Assembly: GCA_030849805.1 (NCBI GenBank) | Contig: JASANZ010002025.1 | Location: 1-35,361 of the forward strand | From: Sergeia podlipaevii | Taxonomy: Eukaryota > Euglenozoa > Kinetoplastea > Trypanosomatida > Trypanosomatidae | Reading direction: 5' to 3' | DNA length: 35,361 nt | Shown: positions 1 to 8,993 of the stretch, in pieces | Numbering within the stretch: position 1 is the stretch's first letter | How the letters are laid out: each line of letters starts with the position of its first letter | Program-made: the position numbers and the translations under genes | The notes under the pieces: generated by a model | What the model saw: only the letters and a program-made list of their open reading frames with translations | What the model was told of the DNA's origin: nothing | The model's database searches: none

Positions 1-1
1 G

Positions 2-1261
2 AAGAAGCCTAACCATGTTCCACCCGCCGAGCGGCCAGGCATCGAAGGACCTCCAGCTAGAGTGGCCACTCCTTCGAAGCCTAGGGCTGCAGAGTCTTCT
101 GCCGCCTCTATTGCCAAAAAGAAAACGCAAGGCGCAGCTGCTCAAGGTCAGGGTGCATCTGCCAACGCTGTTGCGAAGGTGAGCGCTCCTATTGGTAGCA
201 CTATCAGTACATCAGGTGGTTTGCTCGACAACAAGGCTGTGCGCACAGCTTTTGCGCTAGGAGCAGCCGCGCTCACGGTCTTTTCTGTGTACAAGGGCGT
301 TGAGTTGTACAATCGCTATTGCCTAAACAAGTGCATTGCGGAGATTGAGCGGGAGGAGCCGGAGGTGGTGCATTTATACATTCACAAACGTTCACCCCTC
401 TCACCAAGCGTCTCGATTCCTTGCACCTTCGTGGAAACTTTCCTGCGCGTGGCTGGCGTCCCGTACATTCCTCACGTCATCTCTGACACTTCTGTGTCTC
501 CCAATGGGCAGCTGCCATTTATTGTATACGGCGAGGAGCGTACGGCGGGGTCTCGTGATATCGTGAAGGCTCTTACGCGACAGTTTGGGGTGGCACTAGA
601 TCAGCGTCTCACACGTGAAGAAAACGCCACTGGTGTAGCGATCATGGCTGCACTGGAGTACAGCTTTGACAGAGCCTACAACCGCTCTATTCACGTCGAT
701 AGCGTGGAGGCGATCACACCGTACTACAGCGAAATGAACCGCACTCCTGACTGGATCACCAGGATGGCACTAAGCCGACTTCGCTCACGCACACAGCGCA
801 CCAATGACGTCACTGGCTATTCGCACTTGAGTACGGAGCAGTATCAACAGCAAATGGAGAAGGATGCTGTGGCGATTGAAGGCCTGCTCGCACAGCAAGA
901 CTTTCTCTTCAGCTCTGCGCAGCCGTCCTTGTATGACTGCGCTCTCTACGCCTGGTTGCTGCCTATTGTCGCGATGGAGTCCGCAGTGGATGTGAACTGT
1001 GCGTTTGAACACATTGTTCAAAGCGAACCCCTCACGTCTTTTGTGAAGCGCATGACCGAAATCGCATTCCCGGACCTGGATGAACTAGTAGAATATGGCA
1101 ATGTGTACGAAGATGATCCGCTAAGCAGCCGCTTGAGCGGCAGGGACGGCAGGGATGAGCAGGTCGATGAAGTGAGATTGCATGCAGAGAAGGAGGTGCA
1201 TGGGGACTCAGCTGTCATGCGTGGCGCTGGAGAAGAGAGCGCAAAGAGACTCTTTTTTTAA
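2..1261 (+). CDS. Fax/metaxin-like membrane-anchored GST-fold protein, copy A (5' partial)
   Basis: The reading frame is open from the left edge with no in-frame ATG, so the start lies outside the window. A low-complexity Ala/Ser/Lys-rich stretch comes first. A hydrophobic segment (about 236-300) follows, likely a membrane anchor. Next is a thioredoxin-like domain with VHLYIHKRSPLSPSVSIPC, then ETFLRVAGVPY and LPFIVYG. The helical C-terminal domain carries PSLYDCALYAWLLPI and IAFPDLDELVE. This order and these motifs match the Fax/metaxin branch of GST-like proteins, several of which sit in the mitochondrial outer membrane. That location is inference here. The conserved Cys in the first helix could be catalytic or only structural. 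It is the first of five paralogues in the window. The function is unknown; a simple detoxifying GST is a less likely reading because of the membrane anchor. Confidence 0.8.
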   Translation, partial: KKPNHVPPAERPGIEGPPARVATPSKPRAAESSAASIAKKKTQGAAAQGQGASANAVAKVSAPIGSTISTSGGLLDNKAVRTAFALGAAALTVFSVYKGVELYNRYCLNKCIAEIEREEPEVVHLYIHKRSPLSPSVSIPCTFVETFLRVAGVPYIPHVISDTSVSPNGQLPFIVYGEERTAGSRDIVKALTRQFGVALDQRLTREENATGVAIMAALEYSFDRAYNRSIHVDSVEAITPYYSEMNRTPDWITRMALSRLRSRTQRTNDVTGYSHLSTEQYQQQMEKDAVAIEGLLAQQDFLFSSAQPSLYDCALYAWLLPIVAMESAVDVNCAFEHIVQSEPLTSFVKRMTEIAFPDLDELVEYGNVYEDDPLSSRLSGRDGRDEQVDEVRLHAEKEVHGDSAVMRGAGEESAKRLFF

Positions 1262-3420
1262 TTTGACATGTGTTACTAACGTGACATATTAAAAAGAAAG
1301 GAAGAACAAAGTAAGTGTCGAGGCGGTCATTTCACTTTACTGTACCGGGATTGGAAGGCATTACTATTATGGTATGGTTGCCTTTTGTTGTTGTTGTTCT
1401 TGCTTTTTACCCAGGCTGTGGCAAAAAGCGCATTAGTGTGCACAATCAACAGAAAGAAAAATAAATAAAAAACGAAATAAAGGACTTGCTGCTTGATGGC
1501 ATGAGCCTACTGTACACATGTACACACAGCGTCTATTTGACTTGGGAAACAGGAAAGCGTCTCTGCCCTATTTTTTTTTACTTATTTCAAGAATAGCTGT
1601 TGTATGGAGTGATTTTAGCGAACGAGAAGTGTGTATTTCTCTTCCTTTTTACTTTGGTGTGTTAGCGTTTGATAAGCAGATACTGATATCTCTTTTTTTT
1701 TTTTTGATGATCCCCCCCCCCCCCTGGTGTGTTTACTATTTTTATTATTATCACTTAAAATATATGTATGCCTGCGTAGCGCAGAAATTTTGCCTTTCCT
1801 TTACTTACCATCTTATGATTCTATAATACTTAAAGGCTGAATATGCACATTGATAGACTTTTTCCGCTTTCTTTTTTATAAAAATGAACAGGTCTTTGTG
1901 GACTTAATTTTTTTTTTTTTAAGGAAGGAAGCGGCAGTTTTTTTCTGCATGTTTATATCCGACCTTACTTCATCATAGTAGCGCACAAGCACACAATCTA
2001 TTTTTTGTTTTTATCTATTTTTTTTTTCTTTTCTTCTCCTCTACTGTTTCTTCAAATTTTTTTTTCACGTGTGTGTGTGTGATGCATCTTGACCATATTT
2101 TTGGTTGCTCTTAACTTGGTTTTACCGGGATGAAGCTGAAAATTATTCGAAAACAAAATTTAAAAATGCGTGCTGAGAGATTTGATAATCTGTCTTTTCT
2201 TTTTTTTTTGGGGGGGGGGGCACCATCTGACAAACGCTGTTGAAGAAAACAAAAGGCAAATCAAAAGGAATAAAAAGAAAAAGCAAAAGTAGATGCAAGA
2301 GGCATGTCGCCGTTTTCGAAGTACGGAAGAAAAGGAAAGGGAAGAAAACGGCGTTAAATAAAAGTGATATCTTCGCTTCTTCCTCGATACTGCGCATGTG
2401 CAAGCACGCGAGAAGTGAAGTGAAGTGAAAAAATGTGTCTTTTTTTTTATCTCAATACAAGTACTTTTTTTTGTTCAATTATTGTGTTTTTTTTTTGTAT
2501 GTGGTTATATATGTCTTTTTTTTCCATGGAGTTTGACACGAGTAGCTCAAAATAGGAGTGTTCTCGTGGAGAAATCGCAGGGGTGAGAACAAAGTAGTAG
2601 GAGACAGTTTATCTCCATAGCGTAGCTACTTTACTAAATACAACAGGGTGAAGGGAATTTGAGGCGCAGCGGTCAACGAAAGAACTCTTTGTTTTTTATT
2701 ATTTATTATATACGCTTGAGTGGTGCGTGTCAAGTTATGAGAACAGCGTCTAGCCAGCTATGGGCATTGCGGCATCTTCTCTCACTCAAACTTTGCTTTT
2801 TTCGTTTTGTGCTGGTGTATGCCTTGTAAAAACGCTATTTTTTGTTTTTGGGAGCCACTCTTTTCTTTTGCTGTTCACTTTCATAGTTTTTTTTAGGCTT
2901 TCTTTTTTTCTTTTTAGTTTTAATTTATTAAAACTGTTTTTCCCTATTTATTTATATTTTGTTGTTGGGCAATGTGGTAGGCAATAAAGCTACAACGCCA
3001 TCCACGCGCAATAGATGAACAAGATCAAATGCTTGTATTCAGTACGCTTCAATAATATACCTTCTCCTCTCACATTTTTTTTGTCCGTGTTGTCTTGTCC
3101 CTCTAAAAAGAAAAATCACGTATATATCGAACCATTAGAGAAATTTTTTTTCCTTTTCCCTTTTGTAGCGTCATCACCAGTATCATTCAACTGTCAGAGA
3201 GTCCTAATAACTTTTATTGACAGCATCATCAAGACTAAAATTTATTATTGTTATAAGGAGAAGCGAAGGAAGCACACAGCGTAGCATTGTGGTTTACTCT
3301 TTCATACCAGCGACAGTACGTCTTTTTTTTTTTTTGATTGCGCACCTCTACATTTTTTTTGTCCGCTATTGCTTTCTTTCGATCACTCATATATACATTC
3401 CTCACTTGCGACTCCAAGCA
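1262..3420. other. Intergenic spacer, T-rich, no gene seen
   Basis: About 2.1 kb without a credible coding region. It contains many poly-T runs, a run of C near 1711-1724 and a run of G near 2210-2220. The short open frames here either lack an ATG or are low complexity. The 3' UTR and polyadenylation signals of copy A and the trans-splice signals of the repeat protein should lie inside. A T-run at about 3320-3335 is one candidate tract, but I could not choose a clear acceptor. Confidence 0.6.
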
Positions 3421-4251
3421 ATGAGCAATACTGCTCAGGGCCAACAGCCTCCTGCAGGCCGTCAGCACGGCGAGCTGCGTGAGAGCTTCAACGCAGCCAC
3501 TGCGGCTGCGGCTGCGACTGCCATTCTTCAGTCTCAAGACGCAAATTTCTCTACAGAAAACTCTCAGTTTCTCCTTGGTGGGGAAACTGGTGGCCACCAG
3601 CACCACGAACTCCGTGCGAGTTTTGGGGTCGGCAATTCAACGGCGGTTGCTGCGGCTGCTGCAGTTTGCAGGGCGTCCGATGTATCAACTCTAGGCGACG
3701 CAGAGGCAACCCGCATTCAGATTGGTGGATCCACTGTCAACCAAACTCACGGAGAGCTGCGTGAGAGCTTCAGCGCAGGCGGTGCAGCGGCGGCAGCGGC
3801 AGCGGCCTCAATCCTGAAGGGTTCTGGTGTGGTGACACCGACAACGGCAATGGCGTCCTCGCTTCCTCGCTCTGGCGCTCATGGAGAGCTGCGTGAGAGC
3901 TTCAGCGCAGGCGGTGCAGCAGCGGCAGCGGCAGCGGCCTCGCTCGCTACACGCACGGGCATTAGCGATAACAGTGTTGATCTTGCTGCGGGTGGTGTGC
4001 CCGACAACGCATATCCAGCGATGGGTCGCACACCGATGGACAACATTGACGCTGTTGCCGCTATCCGGGCACGGTCTGGCATTGCATCTGGCACATTGTC
4101 ACCCACGATAGCGAACGCGCCGGTGGTACTCAGTGTTGATGCAGTAGCTGCTGGCACTGTCCCTGGCGCTACGCGTGTAACTGCGCATGGGCTTCTACGG
4201 GAGCATGTGTCTGCTGCTGGTGCCACTGGGAGCACAGAGTACGCAACGTAA
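3421..4251 (+). CDS. Tandem-repeat protein with HGELRESF/poly-Ala units
   Basis: This 276-residue protein is of a kind I do not recognise. The start is the ATG at 3421, because the upstream part of the frame has no ATG and is T-rich UTR-like sequence. Five units begin at residues 16, 61, 110, 154 and 256. Each has the form H-G-E-L-R-E-S-F followed by a Gly/Ala-rich run, for example HGELRESFSAGG then eight Ala. Units 3 and 4 are nearly identical in DNA over about 59 bases, so they duplicated recently. Units 2 and 5 are diverged (HHELRASF, HGLLREHV). Between units 4 and 5, D-A-V-A-A occurs twice. No signal peptide, membrane segment or known domain is evident. The Glu/Arg motif followed by poly-Ala could form a helix. 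It lies between GST-like copies A and B, but shared transcription does not imply shared function in these organisms. Confidence 0.75.
   Translation: MSNTAQGQQPPAGRQHGELRESFNAATAAAAATAILQSQDANFSTENSQFLLGGETGGHQHHELRASFGVGNSTAVAAAAAVCRASDVSTLGDAEATRIQIGGSTVNQTHGELRESFSAGGAAAAAAAASILKGSGVVTPTTAMASSLPRSGAHGELRESFSAGGAAAAAAAASLATRTGISDNSVDLAAGGVPDNAYPAMGRTPMDNIDAVAAIRARSGIASGTLSPTIANAPVVLSVDAVAAGTVPGATRVTAHGLLREHVSAAGATGSTEYAT
3760..3945 (+). repeat. Near-identical internal coding repeat (units 3 and 4)
   Basis: The stretches at about 3761-3819 and 3882-3940 encode the same H-G-E-L-R-E-S-F-S-A-G-G-Ala8-S unit. They differ at only one or two bases, whereas the linkers around them are unrelated. 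This points to recent duplication or gene conversion inside the gene. Confidence 0.8.
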
Positions 4252-4918
4252 CACCATACACATACATTTATTCAAAATGCGAGGAGAGGAAGAAATGGAG
4301 TACAACAGAAAGTGGATGGCTCAAAGCAGCAGTTTGTATTGCTATTGTGTTGTCACGCAAACCAAGGGGGGGGGAGAAATGAGAGTTGAGGACCAATTCG
4401 AAAGAGTGAGTGTTTCTGCTTCTTGACAGAGACATGTTCCACCGATATATTCCCCTCTATTTCTCTGGGGTCGGTGTGCGTGTGCGTGTGTGTGTGTGTT
4501 TATGTCAGTGTTGACAAGCTTTACTTGTTTCCTCTCTGTTTTAGGCCAACCTCCTTTGCTACCCTCTTGTCTACATGCTTATTTTTTTTCCCCCCCATCG
4601 GTTAAGCAGAGGAGGAAAGGGGCTACATATGTCACACACAAAAAAGGACATATTTGGCACCAACGAGGGCATATATTGTATGTGCTGGAGGATATGTTTT
4701 CCTTGGGATCCTTGAAAAGAACTAGGGACACTTTCCATGGTCCATTGAATGGAGAGCCCTTTGTGTTGCGCTGAGAATATTTTCACGCGGTACATATACA
4801 CGCGTGTAATAGTTCTTTTTTTTTTCCACTCTTGTATTGCTTGTGTTTTTGTGGTGGTAAATCACGTTTGATTCTTTGTTCACCTATAAATTATAATATT
4901 ACTCTTATTTCACAGGTG

Positions 4919-4949
<31 letters not shown>

Positions 4950-4951
4950 GC
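4919..4951. repeat. TTG trinucleotide microsatellite
   Basis: About nine or ten tandem TTG units with one TCG interruption, in a non-coding spacer. Confidence 0.8.
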
Positions 4952-5123
4952 TATCACCATTAACTGCTGAAAACCTGTGATATCATCAAAATTTTGGGCA
5001 ATATACAAAAAATACAAAACAAACAAACAAAAAGCGCAACTTTAACAGATGCTGCTATACATCCATGTGCCACTCTATATAGGCTATTTACTTTTGAAGC
5101 ATACAAGAAGAAGGGGCAATAAA

Positions 5124-5126
5124 AGC

Positions 5127-5160
<34 letters not shown>
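5124..5160. repeat. AGT trinucleotide microsatellite
   Basis: About twelve tandem AGT units in the spacer upstream of copy B. The run is perfect after its first unit. Confidence 0.9.
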
Positions 5161-5260
5161 ACAAATGGGAAAGTTTCCGCGGTTGTGATGATACGAAGGG
5201 AGTGCCTCGGCCTGGAGCTGCCGAACTACATTATATTCACCGAATGTTTTTTTCCTGTAT

Positions 5261-5298
5261 GTTGCTTTCTTTCTCTCTCTCTTTTTTTTTTGCTGTAG
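5261..5298 (+). promoter_or_regulatory. Candidate trans-splice acceptor for copy B
   Basis: A C/T tract (about 5261-5291) is followed by TGCTGTAG, with the AG at 5297-5298, about 160 bases before the ATG at 5458. This is the usual layout for spliced-leader addition in kinetoplastids. The exact site is inferred. Confidence 0.55.
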
Positions 5299-5457
5299 GG
5301 TGAAGAATATTATACGATCTTCGTGTTTCAGTCTGTGTTTAGTATCTTTGATTATTGCGCGATCATATTAATTACTTCTTGGAGAAAAAAAAAAGAACGG
5401 AGAGACGTAAATAAGTCAATCACATAGTTCAGAAGTGAAGTTAGAAAAAAAAGTAAC

Positions 5458-6774
5458 ATGAGCGCTGGTGTGATGGTAGCCGCAGGCTCCGCTGCTGCAG
5501 TAGCTGCGGCGGCAGGGGCGTACACAGTAGTGCGGAAAAAGCGGGCAGTCAGTCCGCACAAACGCCTTGAGGACCTCATCGCAAACCTCCCTGATGATGA
5601 CAAGATACATCTTTTTTGCTTCCCCGCGTTCCCGCTCGCTCCCAGTCTAAGTCCATTCTGTGTTAAGGTGGAGACTTACCTTCGTGTGGCTGGTATTCCA
5701 TACGAGGCCCACGTCTTGAAAGATCCGAGCATATCCCCCAACGAGTGCCTACCTTTCATTGTCCACGGCAGCAACTGCATCGCCGACTCTGAAAACATTA
5801 TTGACTATCTCAAGACAAAAGTAGATATCGACGCTTCTCTAACTCCAATTCAAGAAGGTGATGCCCGCGCCATCCGTGCCACTTTCGAGCACAGCCTCAT
5901 GCCTGCCATTCAGCGTATGGCTATATGCGAGGACATGGGTCGCACATTCCTACCTTTTGTGGCGGGGAGCGTTGGCCTGCCGAGGATGCTTATACCCGTT
6001 GTTGGCCGGCTCGCGCGTCATTTTATGAGGAAAAAATATATCCTATCAGGCTACGCGACGCTGAACAGAGAGCAATACGAGGACATTTTTCTTTCCGACA
6101 TTGACGCCATTGAAGCCTACCTTGGTGACAACGACTTCTTCCTCGGCACGCCGCGACCTACGACGGTGGACTGTGTGGCATTTATGGTTCTGCTTCTTGT
6201 TGTCCGGGGTCGTCAGCTCACCGCACAACGTCCACCTTCGCAAAGCGAGACTCGCTTCACCGCAGCAAACGACGATGACGACAACAACATCAAAGGCACA
6301 GTTCCATCACCCGATGAGGTATACATTACAGCCCCGCTTCAGCTTCTTGCGGACAGCCCACCGCTGGTTGCCTACGTTGAGCGCATGATTAAGATCGCGT
6401 TTCCCGACATTGAGGAGCGCACTATGGTGCAGAGAGACATTGACGCAGTACTCAAGGAGACCGATCGCATCAAGCGCGACGTTGAGGAACGCGGCGACCA
6501 GCATCCCCCTTTGGCGATGGCCCAAGGCCGCTCCATCAAAGATGGGCATGGTGCCATCGAACGTCCAGCAACTCGTGCTGCTCCCGCGGCTCGTGCCGCT
6601 GCTCCTGCTGCTACAGGCGTCAAGTCCACCGCACCTTCAACTCGGTCTTCCCCTCCGTCTGCTCACCAACGCAGTGCGAAGACTACTACTGGTAAGGCAG
6701 AAAGGAAGACTCCGGAGAGGAAATCTGCCACTGTACCAAAGAGTACCGAGAAAAGCGCTACTGATGGCTCGTAG
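5458..6774 (+). CDS. Fax/metaxin-like membrane-anchored GST-fold protein, copy B
   Basis: 438 residues, starting at the first ATG after an A-rich leader. Residues about 3-25 are hydrophobic and followed by RKKR, a likely membrane anchor with the domain outside the bilayer. The thioredoxin-like part runs from residue 50: FPLAPSLSPFCVKVETYLRV (Cys68), then PYEAHV and LPFIVHG (98-104). The C-terminal helical part has LSGYATLNREQYE, a VDCVAF motif near 238 and IKIAFPDIEE near 311-320. Between the last two lies an acidic, low-complexity insert (about 250-295) that copies A and D lack. Residues 340-438 form a Ser/Ala/Lys/Arg-rich tail, probably disordered. Part of that tail's DNA recurs behind copy C. 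The fold assignment is strong; the role is not known. By family comparison it may act at the mitochondrial outer membrane. Confidence 0.85.
   Translation: MSAGVMVAAGSAAAVAAAAGAYTVVRKKRAVSPHKRLEDLIANLPDDDKIHLFCFPAFPLAPSLSPFCVKVETYLRVAGIPYEAHVLKDPSISPNECLPFIVHGSNCIADSENIIDYLKTKVDIDASLTPIQEGDARAIRATFEHSLMPAIQRMAICEDMGRTFLPFVAGSVGLPRMLIPVVGRLARHFMRKKYILSGYATLNREQYEDIFLSDIDAIEAYLGDNDFFLGTPRPTTVDCVAFMVLLLVVRGRQLTAQRPPSQSETRFTAANDDDDNNIKGTVPSPDEVYITAPLQLLADSPPLVAYVERMIKIAFPDIEERTMVQRDIDAVLKETDRIKRDVEERGDQHPPLAMAQGRSIKDGHGAIERPATRAAPAARAAAPAATGVKSTAPSTRSSPPSAHQRSAKTTTGKAERKTPERKSATVPKSTEKSATDGS
6606..6733 (+). repeat. Tail-coding repeat, first copy
   Basis: These 128 bases encode the disordered tail of copy B. 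They align without gaps to about 10392-10519, at a constant offset of 3786 bases. Identity is roughly four-fifths, including an exact 23-base match (6614-6636) and an exact 22-base match (6657-6678). Confidence 0.85.
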
Positions 6775-7845
6775 TTGTTGAGATGTATGTGAGCATGCGC
6801 GGTAGATGGGTCGAGTGATGCTGCGGTGGTTAGTGTCGTCCCTACGCTTTTTTTTTTTCCTTTTGCTGCTTCCCATTTCAGTTTTAAAAAGAATGGCGAA
6901 ATGGGTGAGGAACCATGAATGCGTGTCTGAGTGTGCGTTAAACTACACATGGTTTGTGGATAAGCTGTGAGTGCTCCACTATCATATTTCGAATTTGCAA
7001 AAAGGATTGGTCAAAAGCGCTGCTTTTCTTTTATTTCTTATTATTATCATTACTGTTATCGCTATAACATGAATTTTTTTTTCTATCTACTTCTTTCACG
7101 GGGTAACTGACAGCTGGCTTATGTTTTACTTTGAGTCGAGCGTGCGCGCACAACATTATGTTCTTCGGTGGGTGTTTCGTTTTGTTTTCTATGCGTGTTT
7201 TTTTTTATTATTATCTGGAGTATCTCTCGTTCATATATATATATTTTCCTTTTCACATTGTTTGTCCAATGTTTTTGTATGGGTGTCTTTGTGTGTGCAC
7301 GAATATAATTTGAAGATGATTGAAGAAGTCGACGGGAGAATATATGTCTGATTATTTTGCATATCTCCGTTTTGTTGTTCCTTTTTATCAGCATTTCTGT
7401 GTGTGTACGTGATAGTGATGATGATCGAGGGTTAGAAGCGATCCATTCTTGTTGCTTATCATTGACATTATTTAGCACGGAAGGATTTTGACTGCGCATA
7501 TAAATATATGAGTGTGTGTAACTTTTTGGCGACCTTGCTATTAATCCTAAGACCTGGTTCGCTTTCTTTCTTTTTTTTTTTTTTTTGAGATGCTGAGTAT
7601 CCCCATCAGCTATTCTTGAATTACACAACGAAGGTAGTTGTTTGAGTAGTGCGAATACTTTCTTTTTTTACTTTTTTCTTCTGTTTTCCTTTTCTTTTTT
7701 TCCATAAAAATTACCCGCGTTGGCCGAAAGGGGAAAAAAAAGGGTAGGGAATAAAATAAGCAATACCTCACGTCATACACCATTGTACATTGGCACACAC
7801 ACAAAAAAAAAGGGAGAAAGAGTTGCTAGTTTGAAAATAGCAGGC
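6775..7845. other. Intergenic spacer, no gene seen
   Basis: About 1.1 kb of T-rich spacer with long T-runs (for example about 7570-7586). The minus-strand open frame over 7119-7628 is Lys/Asn/Thr-rich with no recognisable domain, and looks like the complement of a pyrimidine-rich UTR. The splice signal for the RING gene is at the 3' end. Confidence 0.6.
7659..7730 (+). promoter_or_regulatory. Candidate trans-splice acceptor for the RBX1-like gene
   Basis: A dense C/T tract (about 7659-7703) is followed by the first AG at 7729-7730, about 115 bases before the ATG at 7846. The site is inferred. Confidence 0.5.
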
Positions 7846-8151
7846 ATGAGTAGCGTACAGAAAACCGATAAACTCTTTGAGATGGAATCATTCTCGCCCG
7901 TCTTCCTGTGCTCATGGAAGAAGGAAACCGGAATGTGCAGTATTTGTAGAAACATGGTCGAGGGGCCGTGCGTTGTGTGCCAGTCCAGCGATCAAACAAC
8001 GTCATGGGAATGCTTAATCAGGTGGGGTGCGTGTGGGCATGCATTTCATTCTCACTGCATCGAGAAGTGGCTCAAGACGCGAAATGTATGCCCTCTTGAT
8101 AATACGGAGTGGAAGGACAATGAAGAATGGAACAACAGTGCCAGAAAATGA
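7846..8151 (+). CDS. RBX1: RBX1/ROC1-type RING-H2 protein (cullin-RING E3 ligase subunit)
   Basis: 101 residues, close to the length of RBX1 in other eukaryotes. The start at 7846 is the first ATG in frame; the upstream frame is A-rich leader. RBX1 binds the cullin C-terminal region and recruits the E2 enzyme for ubiquitin or Nedd8 transfer. The full RING-H2 ligand set is visible: C31, C34, C42, C45, C56, C63, H65, H68, C71, C82 and D85. The Asp in VCPLDN is characteristic of RBX1; APC11, the other close candidate, has Cys there. W60-G-A-C-G-H-A-F-H and C-I-E-K-W-L-K-T-R are typical of the family. The N-terminal strand that threads into the cullin is present but diverged (residues about 12-26). 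It lies between GST-like copies B and C, with no clear functional link. Confidence 0.92.
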   Translation: MSSVQKTDKLFEMESFSPVFLCSWKKETGMCSICRNMVEGPCVVCQSSDQTTSWECLIRWGACGHAFHSHCIEKWLKTRNVCPLDNTEWKDNEEWNNSARK

Positions 8152-8993
8152 TTCTGTGTGGCTCAAGGTGGAGGGGATAGAGAGTGAAGTCTGACTCTTT
8201 CCTTTTTTTATTATTTTTTACTGCTTCTCTTTTATGTGTACATACATCAAATCTACACATTCGTGCATACATGCGCGCACACACGCGAAAATACAAAGGG
8301 ATGAAGAGAGGGAATATTCGCTGCCACCCACTCACTTCAGAGAGAAATGCGTTTCTTTGCGAATATATTTTTTTTGTGTGTTGTTTTTTCTTCGTCATTG
8401 CTTTTTGTCGCGTGTTTTTGATGTCAGAACACACTTGAAATAAACAAACAGAAAAAGGACGTGCAAACCAAACATATTTTTACTATTGGAAATCTAGGGT
8501 TGTGCAAGAGTGGTAGTTTATTCTTCTTTCCAATGGATGCGAAAGCACCACTCAAGCAAGAAAAAAAAAAAGATATGTGATGGGACTTTGTCTTTACATG
8601 CACTTTTCTTCTGTATGTGGTTGGTGAGCGCAAATATGAATCCACTTTTTTTTCTCTTTCTCTCTCTTGTGTGCTTGCTTTGCCTATCTCCTTTGTAATG
8701 ATGAATTGCCTATTTTGGTCGCAGGCAAGCCGTTGCCGCTGACATTCTATTCGGCAGAGCCACATAATACTCTCTATCTCATTTCTGCCAAAAATCAGAG
8801 TAGCGTCTGAATATATAATAAAAATTTATAGTGAGAGCATAGCGTTCAGTTAGCTGTAAGCAAAAAAAAAGCTGGGTAGACAGCAATTTCTGCTCTTCAT
8901 ACCGTTATAAATCGTTGCTATTTTTCATTCACGGCAGGAGTTGCCATTCAGCAGTTATTACTGCCATATATTTTTTGTACCGTTAAAAAAGAA
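8152..8993. other. Intergenic spacer, no gene seen
   Basis: About 840 bases, T-rich, with short low-complexity open frames on both strands and no recognisable product. I found no strong polypyrimidine tract just before 8994. A weak candidate acceptor is the CAGG at about 8935-8938. Confidence 0.55.

Larger units (their letters stand above)
4252..5457. other. Intergenic spacer with simple repeats, no gene seen
   Basis: About 1.2 kb. It contains a GT-rich run (about 4475-4500), a TTG trinucleotide run (about 4919-4951), an AGT trinucleotide run (about 5124-5160) and T-runs. The short open frames are low complexity. The 3' part holds a good trans-splice signal for the next gene. Confidence 0.6.

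Noticed and set aside
2240..2428. Lys/Arg-rich open frame of 62 codons
   Set aside because: It starts at TTG, is low complexity, and reflects an A-rich stretch rather than codon selection.
3217..3420. N-terminal extension of the repeat protein
   Set aside because: The extension starts at TTG, has no ATG, and encodes a T-rich, hydrophobic UTR-like stretch. The ATG at 3421 is the better start.
7119..7628. 169-codon open frame on the minus strand
   Set aside because: The composition (Lys, Asn, Thr, Ile) mirrors the T-rich + strand spacer. It has no domain, and a lone minus-strand gene inside a one-directional unit is unlikely.
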